A stretch of DNA of 64,000 bases from Lysobacter sp. ISL-50 (GCF_018612875.1 NZ_JAGGRI010000018.1:79616-143615), one strand, 5' to 3'. Numbered from the stretch's first letter, positions 1 through 9,347 are shown. The notes: generated from the letters alone by a model not told the origin. Program-made: numbers and translations.

Positions 1-1
1 G

Positions 2-2728
2 TTCGGCCTGGACGATCTGCCCAAGGTCGCGGTCGCCACGGCCGCCGCGCCGACGCCGCCGGCGGGCGGGTTCGCGCCGCTGGTGCTGCTGGGCGCGCTG
101 GCGATGTTCATCCTGCCGCACCAGTTCCATGTCGCCGTGGTCGAATGCCGCGACGAGCGCGACGTGCGCACCGCGCGCTGGCAGTTCCCGCTGTATCTGT
201 TGCTGATCGCCTTGCCGGTGCTGCCGCTGGCCAAGGTCGGCCAGTCCGTGCTCGGCGCGCAGGTGCCGTCGGACCTGTACGTGCTCGCGCTGCCGTTGGC
301 GCAGGGCCACGAGGCGCTGGCTCTGTTCGCGTTTCTCGGCGGACTCAGCGCCGCCACCGGCATGGTCGTGGTCAGCACGCTGACCTTGAGCCTGATGATC
401 GGCAACCATTGGTTCGCGCCGAACCTGCTGCGTGGCGCGTGGTCGCGCAATCGCGATCTGCGCGGACGAGTGCTGGCGCTGCGCCGCGGCGGCATCGTCG
501 CGATCATGCTGCTGGCCTGGGGCTACAGCCGATTGATCGCCGGCAGCGAAGCGCTGGCCGATGTCGGCGCGGTGTCGTTCTCGGCGCTCGCCACGCTGTC
601 GCCGGCGCTGGCGTTCGCGGTGTGGCGGCCGCAGACGCCGGCGCGCGCGGCGATCGTCGGCATCGCCGCCGGTTTCGCCGCCTGGGCGTGGGTGTTGTTG
701 CTGCCGCTGTTGTTCGAGGCGCGCGGATTGTCGCCGGAGTGGTTGCGCAGCGGGCCGTTCGGCCTGCAAGCGCTGGCGCCGGAAAATCTGTTCGGCCTGA
801 CCGGTTGGAGCCGGCTGGGCCGCGCGGTCGGTGCCAGCTTGTTCGTTGGCACGGTGGCGACGGTGCTCGCGGCGATGTGGCGGCGCGAGTCGCCGCGCAG
901 CGCGCAGCCGGGCCTGGACGCGCAGACGTTGCGCGACGCCGGCTTGCGCTTCCTGCCGCGCGAACGGGTCGCGCAATTGCTCGACGGCGTGCCGCTGGGC
1001 GCGCCAGTCGAGGCGGCGGTGGAAGCCGGCGTGGAACGCGAATTGGCGGCGGTGCTGGGCTCATCCTCGGCGCGGGTGCTGCTGGACGCGGCGCGGCGCG
1101 AAGCCGGGCGCGATCTGGATACGGTCGCGGCGATCGTCGGCGAAGCCTCGGCCGATCTGCGCTTCAATCAGCGCGTGCTGGAAGCGGCGTTGCAGAACAT
1201 GAGCCAGGGCATCAGCGTGGTCGATGCGAGCCTGCATCTGGTGGCCTGGAACCGGCGCTACGCGGAATTGTTCGGCTATCCGCCGGAGTTGTTGCAGATC
1301 GGCCGGCCGATCGCCGACTTGGCGCGCTGGGCGATGCAGCGCCTGCCGCCGCCCGGCGATCTGGAGCAAGCGCTGGAGCGGCGCCTGGCCTTCATGCGCG
1401 CCGGCACCCCGCACTTGTCCGAGCGTGTGCTGGCCGACGGCAGCATCATCGAAATCCGCGGCAATCCCATGCCCGGCGGCGGTTTCGTCGCCACCTTCAC
1501 CGACGTCACCGCGTTCCGTCGCGCCCAGGCCGGGCTGATCCAGGCCAACGAAACCCTGGAACAACGCGTCGCCGAACGCACCATCGATCTGGAAGTCGCC
1601 ACGCGCGAAGCCGAGCGCGCCAACGAAGCCAAGAGCCGCTTCCTCGCCGCGGTCGGCCACGATCTGATGCAGCCGCTGCACGCGGCGCAGTTGTTCACCG
1701 ATGCGCTGAGCCAGCAACTGGCCGATCCCGCTCAGCGCGCGACCGCCGCGCAGATCGGCGGCGCGCTGGACTCCACCGGCGATCTGCTGACCGGGCTGCT
1801 GGACATGTCGCGCCTGCAGGCCGGCGGCCTGGTGCCGCAGCCGCGCGAGTTTCCGCTGAGCGAAGTGCTCGAACCGCTGGCCGCGCAGTTCGCCGCGATC
1901 GCCGCCGCGCGCGGTCTGCGCCTGAGCTACGTGGCCACGCGCGCCTGGACCCGCAGCGATCCGCAACTGCTGCGGCGGGTGCTGCAGAACTTCCTCGCCA
2001 ACGCGGTGCGCTACACCGCGCACGGCCGGGTGCTGCTCGGCGTGCGCCGCCGCGACGGCATGCTGGCGATCGAAGTGCACGACACCGGCCCGGGCATCGA
2101 AGCGGCGCAGCGCAGCGCGATCTTCGAAGAATTCCGCCGCGGCCCGGACGCGCCGGGGCAGGGCCTGGGCCTGGGGCTGTCGATCGCCGACCGCATCGCG
2201 CAATTGCTGGAAGCGCCGTTGACGCTGCACAGCCGCATCGGCCGCGGCACCGCGTTCGGCGTGCGCTTGCCGATGGCGCATGCGCCGCGTTCGCTCGCCT
2301 CCGCCTCGGTCGCGGCGCCGCAACGCGGCTTGAGCGGCTTGCGCGTGCTGACCGTGGACAACGATCCGCAGGCGCTGTCGGCGCTGGGCGAGGTGTTGCG
2401 GCGCTGGGGCTGCGAAGTCGAAGCCGTCGCCGACGGCGAGCGCGCGCGCGCGGCGATGCGGACGCGGCCGGCGACCTTGTGGCTGTTCGACTTCCATCTC
2501 GACCGGGACGACACCGGCCTGGCCTTGGCCCGGCGCCTCGGCGACGAGTTCGGCGCGCGGCCGTGCCTGCTGCTCAGCGCCGACACCGGCGCGCAGGTCC
2601 GCCAGGCCGTGCACGCGGCCGGGCTGTCGCTACTGGCCAAGCCGGTCAAGCCGCTGGCGCTGAAATCGGTGCTGGACCGCTTGCTGGCGGCGGGCGGCAT
2701 GGAGCGCGGAAGCGTGACGACGGGATAG
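2..2728 (+). CDS. Hybrid sensor histidine kinase with N-terminal solute-symporter-like membrane domain (5' truncated)
   Basis: The frame is open from the window edge, so the start lies upstream. The first ~270 visible residues are a multi-helix membrane region resembling the C-terminal half of a sodium:solute symporter (PutP/SSSF), as in CbrA-type kinases. A PAS domain follows (around NRRYAELFGY), then a short coiled coil, a HisKA domain with the phospho-acceptor His codon at 1658 (AAVGHDLMQPLHAAQ), and an HATPase domain with GPGIE and GLGLGLS boxes. A C-terminal receiver domain has its Asp codon at 2489 (WLFDFHLD). It probably senses transported or extracellular solute and phosphorylates its own receiver or a partner. 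The response regulator at 3012-3677 faces it tail to tail and is the obvious partner candidate. The ligand is unknown. Confidence 0.9.
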   Translation, partial: FGLDDLPKVAVATAAAPTPPAGGFAPLVLLGALAMFILPHQFHVAVVECRDERDVRTARWQFPLYLLLIALPVLPLAKVGQSVLGAQVPSDLYVLALPLAQGHEALALFAFLGGLSAATGMVVVSTLTLSLMIGNHWFAPNLLRGAWSRNRDLRGRVLALRRGGIVAIMLLAWGYSRLIAGSEALADVGAVSFSALATLSPALAFAVWRPQTPARAAIVGIAAGFAAWAWVLLLPLLFEARGLSPEWLRSGPFGLQALAPENLFGLTGWSRLGRAVGASLFVGTVATVLAAMWRRESPRSAQPGLDAQTLRDAGLRFLPRERVAQLLDGVPLGAPVEAAVEAGVERELAAVLGSSSARVLLDAARREAGRDLDTVAAIVGEASADLRFNQRVLEAALQNMSQGISVVDASLHLVAWNRRYAELFGYPPELLQIGRPIADLARWAMQRLPPPGDLEQALERRLAFMRAGTPHLSERVLADGSIIEIRGNPMPGGGFVATFTDVTAFRRAQAGLIQANETLEQRVAERTIDLEVATREAERANEAKSRFLAAVGHDLMQPLHAAQLFTDALSQQLADPAQRATAAQIGGALDSTGDLLTGLLDMSRLQAGGLVPQPREFPLSEVLEPLAAQFAAIAAARGLRLSYVATRAWTRSDPQLLRRVLQNFLANAVRYTAHGRVLLGVRRRDGMLAIEVHDTGPGIEAAQRSAIFEEFRRGPDAPGQGLGLGLSIADRIAQLLEAPLTLHSRIGRGTAFGVRLPMAHAPRSLASASVAAPQRGLSGLRVLTVDNDPQALSALGEVLRRWGCEVEAVADGERARAAMRTRPATLWLFDFHLDRDDTGLALARRLGDEFGARPCLLLSADTGAQVRQAVHAAGLSLLAKPVKPLALKSVLDRLLAAGGMERGSVTTG

Positions 2729-2859
2729 TTGCGTCGAGCGTTTCGGCAGGCGCGCTTCGTGAAGACAAAGTCAAGAAAATTCCGTGGCGATTTTTTAGCC
2801 AAACCTATTGCAATGCTTATGTCATAAAGGATTGCGCGGACTCTTCCCGATCTGTCCGC

Positions 2860-2890
2860 AGGTTTGTCCACAGGCTGTGTGGACAAACCT
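2860..2890. repeat. 13-bp perfect inverted repeat resembling paired DnaA boxes
   Basis: AGGTTTGTCCACA and its exact reverse complement flank a 5-bp spacer, in the 283-bp gap between two convergent genes. Each arm contains TTGTCCACA, one mismatch from the DnaA box TTATCCACA. There is no T-run, so it is not an obvious intrinsic terminator. It may be a DnaA-binding or titration site, or simply a hairpin. The rest of the 2729-3011 gap shows no gene. Confidence 0.5.
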
Positions 2891-3011
2891 GAGCAGGCGG
2901 TTTGATGAAGCAGGTGAACAGAAATGCGCCTGCGGTGAGCGACCGTGAGCGGGCGCGCTTGGCGCAGGCGCCGGTTGTGAATTCCGGAGTGCGATGTTCA
3001 GCCGGATAGGT

Positions 3012-3677
3012 TCAGTCTTCGATCCGGCGCGCCGGGTCCGACAGTTCCAATTCGCGCAACACAACGCCTGCCTGGGTGCGATTGCGCACGCCGAGACGGT
3101 CGAAGATCGCGGACAGATGCGCCTTCACCGTCCGCTCCTGCACGTCCAGGCGGTCGGCGATCTGCTTGTTCAGCAGTCCCTGCGCGACCAGGCTCAGCAC
3201 CCGGAACTGCTGCGGCGACAGACTGGCCAGACGCGAAGCCAGATCGGCGTCGCCGCGATCGCTGTGAGTGCGCGCGACCGCCGCGCGCAACGACGCCGGC
3301 AGCCATTGCTCGCAGGCCAGCACCGCGCGGATCGCGTCGCGCAGTTCGTCCAGGCCGGAACTCTTCGGCAGATAACCGGCCGCGCCGTGATCGAGCGCGC
3401 GCCGCACCACGCGCGGATCGTCGTTGGCCGACACCACCGCGACCGCGGTGCCCGGGTACTGGGCGCGGATCGCCGCCAACCCGGCCAGGCCGTGATTGCC
3501 CGGCATGTGCAGATCCAGCAGCACCAGATCGATGCCGGGCTCGGCTTCCAGCGCCGCCAGCGCATCGTCGAGCGTGCCGGCCTCGCGCACCACGGTGTCG
3601 GGCACCGCATCGGCGGCGGCCTGGCGCAGCGCGGCGCGGAACAGCGGATGGTCGTCGGCGATCAGCAGGGTCGGCAT
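3012..3677 (-). CDS. LuxR/NarL-family response regulator
   Basis: This is a two-component response regulator of about 221 residues. The N-terminal receiver begins MPTLLIADDHPLF, with the acidic pair D8/D9 and phospho-acceptor D55 in LVLLDLHMPG. The C-terminal GerE-type helix-turn-helix spans roughly residues 150-210 (LSPQQFRVLSLVAQGLLNKQIADRL...ERTVKAHL). The start at 3677 is chosen because the receiver's first beta strand begins there; the frame stays open upstream to a weaker start at 3728. It converges with the hybrid kinase at 2-2728 and may be phosphorylated by it, which is inference. Its targets cannot be read from the sequence. Confidence 0.88.
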   Translation of the reverse strand: MPTLLIADDHPLFRAALRQAAADAVPDTVVREAGTLDDALAALEAEPGIDLVLLDLHMPGNHGLAGLAAIRAQYPGTAVAVVSANDDPRVVRRALDHGAAGYLPKSSGLDELRDAIRAVLACEQWLPASLRAAVARTHSDRGDADLASRLASLSPQQFRVLSLVAQGLLNKQIADRLDVQERTVKAHLSAIFDRLGVRNRTQAGVVLRELELSDPARRIED

Positions 3678-3780
3678 CGGCCGTAGCCTAGCAGGCCCGT
3701 CGCGGCCGCTCCGCGCCAGGGCGGGCAAGGCTGTACGAAAGTACGATGAGGGCGGGGCGGCGACTTGTTAGCCTGCGGGC

Positions 3781-5766
3781 ATGAGCGCCTATTCCCTACG
3801 CACCGCCGCGGTTTGCGCCGCATTCGTCCTGTCGGTCTGCATCGCCTCGCCCGACGCTGCCGCAGCCACCGCGCGCGCCGCCAGGCCGGCCGGACCGGGC
3901 ACCGTCAAGGATTCCAAGTCGATGTTCACTCAACCACGCCAGACCGAGCATCGCGGCGAGCACGACGATCTGCTCAGCGCCGGCCTGGGCCTGGACGGTC
4001 TGCGCGCGATGGCGTCGCCGGCGTTCGCTGACGCGGCCCATCCCACCGCCGCCGAACTGCGCCGTCGCGCGCTGTGGGCGAACTGGCGCGGCATCGCCGA
4101 CCTCGCTCCCGGCGGCGGTTACGGCGAGCTTTACGGCAGTCTGTCGCCGGTGCCGGGCCGCGAGTTCAGCGCCTTCGCCACCGTGCCCGGCGCGCGCCAG
4201 CCGCATCGCGTGCTGGTGCAGGTGCCCGATGGCTTCGATCTGAAGAAGCGTTGCGTCGTGGTCACCGCCTCATCGGGATCGCGCGGCATCTACGGCTCGA
4301 TCGCCGTCGCCGGCGCCTGGGGCCTGCCGAAGGGCTGCGCGGTGGCGTACACCGACAAGGGCGCGGGCACGGATTATTTCGATCTCGACGCCGGCCGCGG
4401 CGTGCGCGCCGACGGCACGCTCGGCGGCGCCGACGACGCGCTCGCGTTCACGCCGAAGGCCGGCCAGCGCGAGGGCGGGGCCGGCATCGCCTTCAAGCAC
4501 GCGCATTCGCAGGACAACCCCGAGGCCGACTGGGGCCGGCACGTGCGTCAGGCCGCGCAGTTCGCGTTGGCGTCGCTGGATCAGGCGTTCCCGCAGCAGG
4601 CGCCGTTCACCGCGGCCAACACCCGCATCATCGCCGTGGGCATTTCCAACGGCGGCGGCGCGGTGCTGCGCGCGGCCGAACTCGGCGGCGACGGCGCGCT
4701 CGCCGACGGCTGGCTCGACGCGGTCGTCGCCGGCGAACCGAACGTCTACGTGCAAGGCGCGCGGCCCTTGTACGACTACACCACGCAGGCGGCGCTGCTG
4801 ATGCCGTGCGCGCTGCTGCACCAACCGCTGGCGGCGATGCCGGTGGCGCCGATCACCGGCGACAGCGCGCAGTCGTATTGCGATTTCGCCGCGTCCGTGG
4901 GCTTGCTCGGCGATGAAGCCAGGCAGGCCGACACGCCTGCGCGCGCGCAGGCCGCCTACGAGCGCATGCGCGACAGCGGCTGGAGCGACGATGCGCTGCG
5001 CGCCGGCGCCTTGTCGGTGAATTTCGATCTGTGGCGCGCGGTCGCGGCGACGTATGCCTCGGCCTACGGGCGGTTCGCTCCGGCCGCGCAGGCGCGCAGC
5101 AAGGACCCGGATCAACCCTGGGTACGCTACGCCTACGCCGCGGCCACGCCCGCGAGCAAGGACGCGCCGGCGGCGTCGCGCGCGGCCAACGACAGCGAGC
5201 GCGCGGCGTGGTGGGCCGACGCCAGCGGCATTCCGCCGGGCGCGGGCGTGCAGTTGTTCGGCCCGGCCGCGAGCGATCCGCCGCAGCGTCTGGCGCCGTT
5301 GGCGGGCCTGCGTGAATTGTGGAGCGGGCAGTTGCTGCAGCCGGCGATCGCGCCCGATTCGGCGCAGTCGCTGACGCGCGCGCACGAACGCGTGCGCAAG
5401 GGCATCGAGGAAACCCGCGCCGGCGCGCCGCGCAAGGGCCTGCCGATCGTGGTGGTGCACGGCCTGGACGACGGCCTGATCCCGCCCGCGTTCAGCAGCG
5501 CGCCGTATGCGGCGATGGCGCGCAAGGCCGGCGCCCGGCTGAGTTACTGGCAAGTGCGCAACGTCCAGCACTTCGATGCCTTCCTCGGTCTGCCGGCGCT
5601 GGGCGCGCGCTATCTGCCGCTGTTGCCGTATGTGTATACGGCGCTGGACCGGGTGGATGCCTATCTGGATCGCGGCGCGCCGCTGCCGGCCGATGCGGTC
5701 ATCGAGACCACGCCGCGCGCGCAGGGGCAGGGGTTGAAGGCGGAGAATCTCGCGATTCCGAAGTGA
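3781..5766 (+). CDS. D-(-)-3-hydroxybutyrate oligomer hydrolase (3HBOH family)
   Basis: The 661-residue protein matches the 3-hydroxybutyrate oligomer hydrolase family in length and landmarks (KRCVVVTASSGSRGIYG, YTDKGAGTDYFDL). These enzymes cleave 3-hydroxybutyrate oligomers, released by PHB depolymerase, to monomers. The likely nucleophile is Ser289 in VGISNGGGA; GLDDGLIPP and QHFDAF near the C-terminus may supply the Asp and His. Residues 1-30 look like a signal peptide ending near DAAAATA, so an exported form is likely. The phaE-phaC genes for polymer synthesis lie 1.2 kb downstream, so synthesis and breakdown functions are clustered here. Confidence 0.85.
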   Translation: MSAYSLRTAAVCAAFVLSVCIASPDAAAATARAARPAGPGTVKDSKSMFTQPRQTEHRGEHDDLLSAGLGLDGLRAMASPAFADAAHPTAAELRRRALWANWRGIADLAPGGGYGELYGSLSPVPGREFSAFATVPGARQPHRVLVQVPDGFDLKKRCVVVTASSGSRGIYGSIAVAGAWGLPKGCAVAYTDKGAGTDYFDLDAGRGVRADGTLGGADDALAFTPKAGQREGGAGIAFKHAHSQDNPEADWGRHVRQAAQFALASLDQAFPQQAPFTAANTRIIAVGISNGGGAVLRAAELGGDGALADGWLDAVVAGEPNVYVQGARPLYDYTTQAALLMPCALLHQPLAAMPVAPITGDSAQSYCDFAASVGLLGDEARQADTPARAQAAYERMRDSGWSDDALRAGALSVNFDLWRAVAATYASAYGRFAPAAQARSKDPDQPWVRYAYAAATPASKDAPAASRAANDSERAAWWADASGIPPGAGVQLFGPAASDPPQRLAPLAGLRELWSGQLLQPAIAPDSAQSLTRAHERVRKGIEETRAGAPRKGLPIVVVHGLDDGLIPPAFSSAPYAAMARKAGARLSYWQVRNVQHFDAFLGLPALGARYLPLLPYVYTALDRVDAYLDRGAPLPADAVIETTPRAQGQGLKAENLAIPK

Positions 5767-6017
5767 CGGCGGGCGGTCGGCGACGTTCGCCGCCGCGCAG
5801 GCGCATCGGCCGGGTCGGTTCGGGCCGCAAGCCCCGTCGCCGCGACCTCGCCGCTGGTTTGCGACCGATCCGCGGCCGCCGCGTGAAGGCCGGTTGCGAT
5901 TCATTGCATCCCTTTCGCCGCGAGCCCGCGCCGGCTTTGCGACTTTGGCCCCTTGCGGCCCACGCGCCTGCTTTGGCACGCTGAACCTCCCCTTGAACGG
6001 CCCAAGCGCCGTTCGCC

Positions 6018-6647
6018 ATGGAGCGCCGCCGCATGCCGCGTCATTTTTCGATGCTTCGCGAATTCCATCTCGCGGATTGGTTCACCCTCGCCAACGCCTT
6101 CTGCGGCACCGGCGCGATCTTCGCCGCGATGCGTTTCCTGCAGGAAGGCGGCGTGCGCGATCTGATGATCGGCATGGCGCTGATCCCGCTCGCCTTCATC
6201 TTCGATGCGCTCGACGGCCGCGTCGCGCGCTGGCGCAAGTCTTCGTCCACGCTGGGGCGCGAACTGGATTCGCTGGCCGACGTGATTTCCTTCGGCGTCG
6301 CGCCCGCGGCGCTGGCCTACGCCTGCGGTCTGCAGGGCGGTTGGGACTGGGTGGTGCTGAGTTATTTCGTCGGCTGCGGCGTCAGCCGGCTGGCGCGCTA
6401 CAACGTCACCGCGGAGGCCTTGTCGGGCGATGAAGGCAAGGTCAAATATTTCGAAGGCACGCCGATTCCGACCAGCCTGGCGCTGGTGATCGTGCTGGCG
6501 ATCGCGGCGTGGCAGGGCGCGATCGGCGCCGATCTGTGGTTCGGCGGCGTGCGTATCGGGCCGTGGTTGTTCCATCCGATGGTGCTGATGTTCGCGTTGT
6601 CGGGGTCGTTGATGATCAGCAAGACGTTGCGGATTCCCAAGCCCTGA
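6018..6647 (+). CDS. pssA: CDP-diacylglycerol-serine O-phosphatidyltransferase
   Basis: Integral membrane enzyme of 209 residues from the CDP-alcohol phosphatidyltransferase family. It joins CDP-diacylglycerol and L-serine to form phosphatidylserine, the precursor of phosphatidylethanolamine. The family signature D-x2-D-G-x2-A-R-x8-G-x3-D-x3-D is visible in DALDGRVARWRK followed by GRELDSLAD. Several hydrophobic helices surround it. The first ATG is used; in-frame ATGs at 6033 and 6051 are alternatives because the N-terminal basic residues are poorly conserved in such enzymes. The serine-specific assignment rests on overall resemblance to PssA and is less certain than the family. The 250 bp upstream show no gene. 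Confidence 0.85.
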   Translation: MERRRMPRHFSMLREFHLADWFTLANAFCGTGAIFAAMRFLQEGGVRDLMIGMALIPLAFIFDALDGRVARWRKSSSTLGRELDSLADVISFGVAPAALAYACGLQGGWDWVVLSYFVGCGVSRLARYNVTAEALSGDEGKVKYFEGTPIPTSLALVIVLAIAAWQGAIGADLWFGGVRIGPWLFHPMVLMFALSGSLMISKTLRIPKP

Positions 6648-6660
6648 TGGGCTGTTTCCG

Positions 6661-6846
6661 CCTTTGAAAAAGGGTGAAGGGCCGCTGCTTGCGAACCGCA
6701 GGTTCGCGCGGCACTGAACGCACGCAGGCTATGCCTGCGGGCCGGAGGGCAGGGGGGATTTGCTTCTGCTCTGAATAAAGCAACAGCAAAAGCTCAAATC
6801 CCCCGCGTCTGCTTCGCAGGCGCCGCCCCCTTTTCTAAAGGGGGCA
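6661..6846. repeat. Intergenic palindromic repeat element (CTTTGAAAAAGGG family)
   Basis: An element bounded by C- and G-runs (CCTTTGAAAAAGGG on the left, CCCCCTTTTCTAAAGGGGG on the right) that fills most of the 362-bp gap between pssA and phaE. Bases 6666-6760 are identical to 27154-27248 in the ccm operon, including the internal hairpin GCAGGCTATGCCTGC. A related, shorter element lies inside ccmH at 24277-24388. No transposase is present, so it is a non-autonomous repeat. The remainder up to 7009 holds only the likely phaE leader. Confidence 0.8.
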
Positions 6847-7009
6847 ACGGCAGTGGCGTCGTCAGTGGTTCGTGTCGGCGCTGGCCGCGCCGCAACCCCT
6901 GAATACGCCCACCAACGCACACCCAGGCACCACGCCGATCTCTGCGACGCCGTCACCACCGCCGCGCAACACGCCGTTGCTATGATCGGCGCAAACCCTG
7001 GAGACGGCG

Positions 7010-8257
7010 ATGGCGAATTTCGGTTTCGGCTCGAACAACCCCGGCGAGTTCGGCGCAGGTTTCAATGCGCAGGATTTCGACCGGCTCGCGCGACAATACT
7101 GGGGCGCATGGGGCGAGATGATGCGCGGCGCCTCGCCGCAGTCCGCGCAAGCTTCGATGCCAGGCTGGAACGAGGCGGTCAACTGGTGGTCGCAAATGGC
7201 CAAGGGCGGCAATCCGCAAGTCGAAGATACCCTGGATCGTTTCAACAGCCAGGCGCGCGGTTGGTTCGGCGAAATCCAGAAGCTCGCCGCGCAGTTCGCC
7301 GGCAGCAATGCCTCGGCCGGCGACATCGCCGGTGCCTGGAAGCAGGCGCTGGGCGGTGGCGGCGCCAATCCGTTCGCGGATATGTTCGGTTCCATGCGCG
7401 GCCCGGGCCAGCAGGATTTCAGCCGCTGGGCCGAGCAGATCGCGCCGTTCCTGGAGCGCGCGCAGCACGAGGGCCAGTCGCTGCTCGGCCTGCCGGCGTT
7501 CGGTTTCGCGCGCGAGCATCAAGAGCGCGTGCAGCAACTGGTCCAGGCCAATGCCGATTACCAGAAACAAAGCCAGGCCTATAACGCGCTGATGGCCGAA
7601 GCCGGGCAAGAGGCGTTCTCGCGCTTCGAGGACAAACTGGCCGAGCGCAGCGAACCCGGCCGTCAGATCGCCTCCGCGCGCGGCCTGTTCGATCTGTGGA
7701 TCGACGCGGCGGAAGAAGCCTACGCCGAGATCGCGCTGTCGCCGCGTTTCCGCGACGCTTACGCCGCGCTGGTGAATTCGCAGATGCGTCTGCGCGCCGG
7801 CGTGCAGAAAGAGATCGAACAGGCCAGCGGCAGCCTCGGCATTCCGACCCGCACCGAGATCGACTCCGCGCATCGCAAGATCGTCCAGCTCGAACGCGAG
7901 CTGCGCCGTCTGCGCGATGAACTGCACAACGCCAAGCCGGCGCGCGTCGCCGAGCCGCAGGCCAAGGCCGAACCCGCGGCCGCGCCGCCGGCCAAGGCGG
8001 TGGTGAAGAAGGTCGCGACCAAGGCCTCGGCCAAGGCGCGCACCGCCGTGGCCAGCGCGGCGGTGCCGAGCAAGTCGGCCGCGCCGGCGCGGCTCAAGGC
8101 CGTGCCGTCCGCCGCCGCCGCGCCGTCGCCGGCGAAGAAAGCTGCGAAGAAAACCGCGATCGCGCGGCCGCAGCCGCCGTCGAAACCGCTCGCCGCGGCG
8201 GCGAAGCCGGGCAAGCGCGCCAAGACCGCCAAGCTGACCAAGCGGGGGGCGCGCTGA
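7010..8257 (+). CDS. phaE: Class III poly(R)-hydroxyalkanoate synthase subunit PhaE
   Basis: Non-catalytic partner of PhaC in class III PHA synthases. The N-terminal part (ARQYWGAWGEMMRG, later LFDLWIDAAEEAYAEIALSPRFRDAYAALVNSQMRLR) is typical of PhaE, followed by a short coiled coil (IDSAHRKIVQLERELRRLRDEL). From about residue 305 the protein becomes a roughly 110-residue Ala/Lys/Pro-rich low-complexity tail, basic and reminiscent of DNA-binding or granule-associated tails. GGAGA precedes the ATG. phaC starts 1 bp after the stop codon, indicating co-transcription and probably coupled translation. The long basic tail is the unusual part. Confidence 0.9.
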   Translation: MANFGFGSNNPGEFGAGFNAQDFDRLARQYWGAWGEMMRGASPQSAQASMPGWNEAVNWWSQMAKGGNPQVEDTLDRFNSQARGWFGEIQKLAAQFAGSNASAGDIAGAWKQALGGGGANPFADMFGSMRGPGQQDFSRWAEQIAPFLERAQHEGQSLLGLPAFGFAREHQERVQQLVQANADYQKQSQAYNALMAEAGQEAFSRFEDKLAERSEPGRQIASARGLFDLWIDAAEEAYAEIALSPRFRDAYAALVNSQMRLRAGVQKEIEQASGSLGIPTRTEIDSAHRKIVQLERELRRLRDELHNAKPARVAEPQAKAEPAAAPPAKAVVKKVATKASAKARTAVASAAVPSKSAAPARLKAVPSAAAAPSPAKKAAKKTAIARPQPPSKPLAAAAKPGKRAKTAKLTKRGAR

Positions 8258-8258
8258 G

Positions 8259-9329
8259 ATGACCGCACCGATCAATTTCAGCGCCGAATCGCTGGCGCAA
8301 GAAGCGGCGGCCGCGCAGCACAAACTGCGCGCCGGCCTGGACACGCTGCGCGAGGTCGGCGACATCGATTACGGCGCGACCGCGCGCGAAGAAGTCTGGC
8401 GCGACGGCAAGGTCGTGCTGTACCGCTTCCGCGGCGACAAGGCTCCGATCGCGAAGGTGCCGCTGCTGATCGCCTACGCGCTGGTCAACCGCCCGTACAT
8501 GGTCGATCTGCAGACGGACAAATCCATCGTGCGCGGCCTGCTCGAACGCGGCCAGGACGTGTACATCCTCGACTGGGGTTATCCGGACCGTTCCGATCGC
8601 TATCTGGAACTGGAGGATTACATCCAGCGTTTCCTCGGCGGCGCGGTCGATCATCTGCGCCGCGAATACCGCATGGATTCGGTCAACCTGCTGGGCATCT
8701 GCCAGGGCGGTGCGTTCTCGCTGTGCTACTCGGCGTTGAATCCGGGCAAGGTGCGCAACCTGATCACCATGGTCACGCCGGTGGATTTCCACACCAGCGA
8801 CAACATGCTGTCGAACTGGACGCGCGGGCTGGACATCGACCAATTCGTGGACACGCTGGGCAACGTTCCGGCCGATGTCATGAACTGGTGCTACCTCACG
8901 CTCAAGCCGTGGCGCTTGTTCGTGCAGAAGTACGTGGGCCTGATCGACATCCTCGACGACAAGCGCGCGCTGGAAGATTTCCTGCGCATGGAAAAGTGGA
9001 TCTTCGATTCGCCCGATCAGGCCGGCGAGGCCTTCCGCCAGTTCATCAAGCAGTTCTACCAGGGCAACGGCTTCGTCAACGGCGGCATCGATATCGGCGG
9101 GCGCGCGGTGGACCTGGGCTACGTGCAGATGCCGGTGTTGAACATCTACGCCGAGCAGGACCATCTGGTGCCGCCGGCGGCGTCGAAGGCGCTGGCCGAT
9201 CTGGTCGGCACGCAGGACTACAGCGAACTGTCGTTCAAGGGCGGACACATCGGCATCTACGTTTCCGGCCGCGCCCAGCGCGAAGTGCCCGGCGCGATTC
9301 ACGACTGGCTGAGCGAGCGCTCGCGCTGA
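8259..9329 (+). CDS. phaC: Class III poly(R)-hydroxyalkanoate synthase catalytic subunit PhaC
   Basis: Alpha/beta-hydrolase-fold polymerase that joins (R)-3-hydroxyacyl-CoA units into PHA on the granule surface. At 356 residues it has the short length of class III PhaC. The lipase-like box GICQGG carries the catalytic Cys148; Asp301 (AEQDHLVPP) and His330 (KGGHIGIYVSG) complete the triad. DWGYPDRSDRYLELEDYI is a family landmark. It lies 1 bp downstream of phaE, its obligate partner. No beta-ketothiolase or reductase gene lies adjacent, so precursor supply is encoded elsewhere. Confidence 0.95.
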   Translation: MTAPINFSAESLAQEAAAAQHKLRAGLDTLREVGDIDYGATAREEVWRDGKVVLYRFRGDKAPIAKVPLLIAYALVNRPYMVDLQTDKSIVRGLLERGQDVYILDWGYPDRSDRYLELEDYIQRFLGGAVDHLRREYRMDSVNLLGICQGGAFSLCYSALNPGKVRNLITMVTPVDFHTSDNMLSNWTRGLDIDQFVDTLGNVPADVMNWCYLTLKPWRLFVQKYVGLIDILDDKRALEDFLRMEKWIFDSPDQAGEAFRQFIKQFYQGNGFVNGGIDIGGRAVDLGYVQMPVLNIYAEQDHLVPPAASKALADLVGTQDYSELSFKGGHIGIYVSGRAQREVPGAIHDWLSERSR

Positions 9330-9347
9330 GTCGCTTCTCCCTTGATC

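Noticed and set aside
1061..2614. Long antisense ORF (517 codons) opposite the histidine kinase
   Set aside because: Low-complexity Arg/Ala/Gln-rich translation with no domain; a by-product of high-GC codon bias opposite a well-supported gene.
2729..3011. Possible replication origin because of DnaA-like boxes
   Set aside because: No dnaA, dnaN, gidA or rpmH genes nearby, no 13-mer AT-rich unwinding region, and only one box pair.
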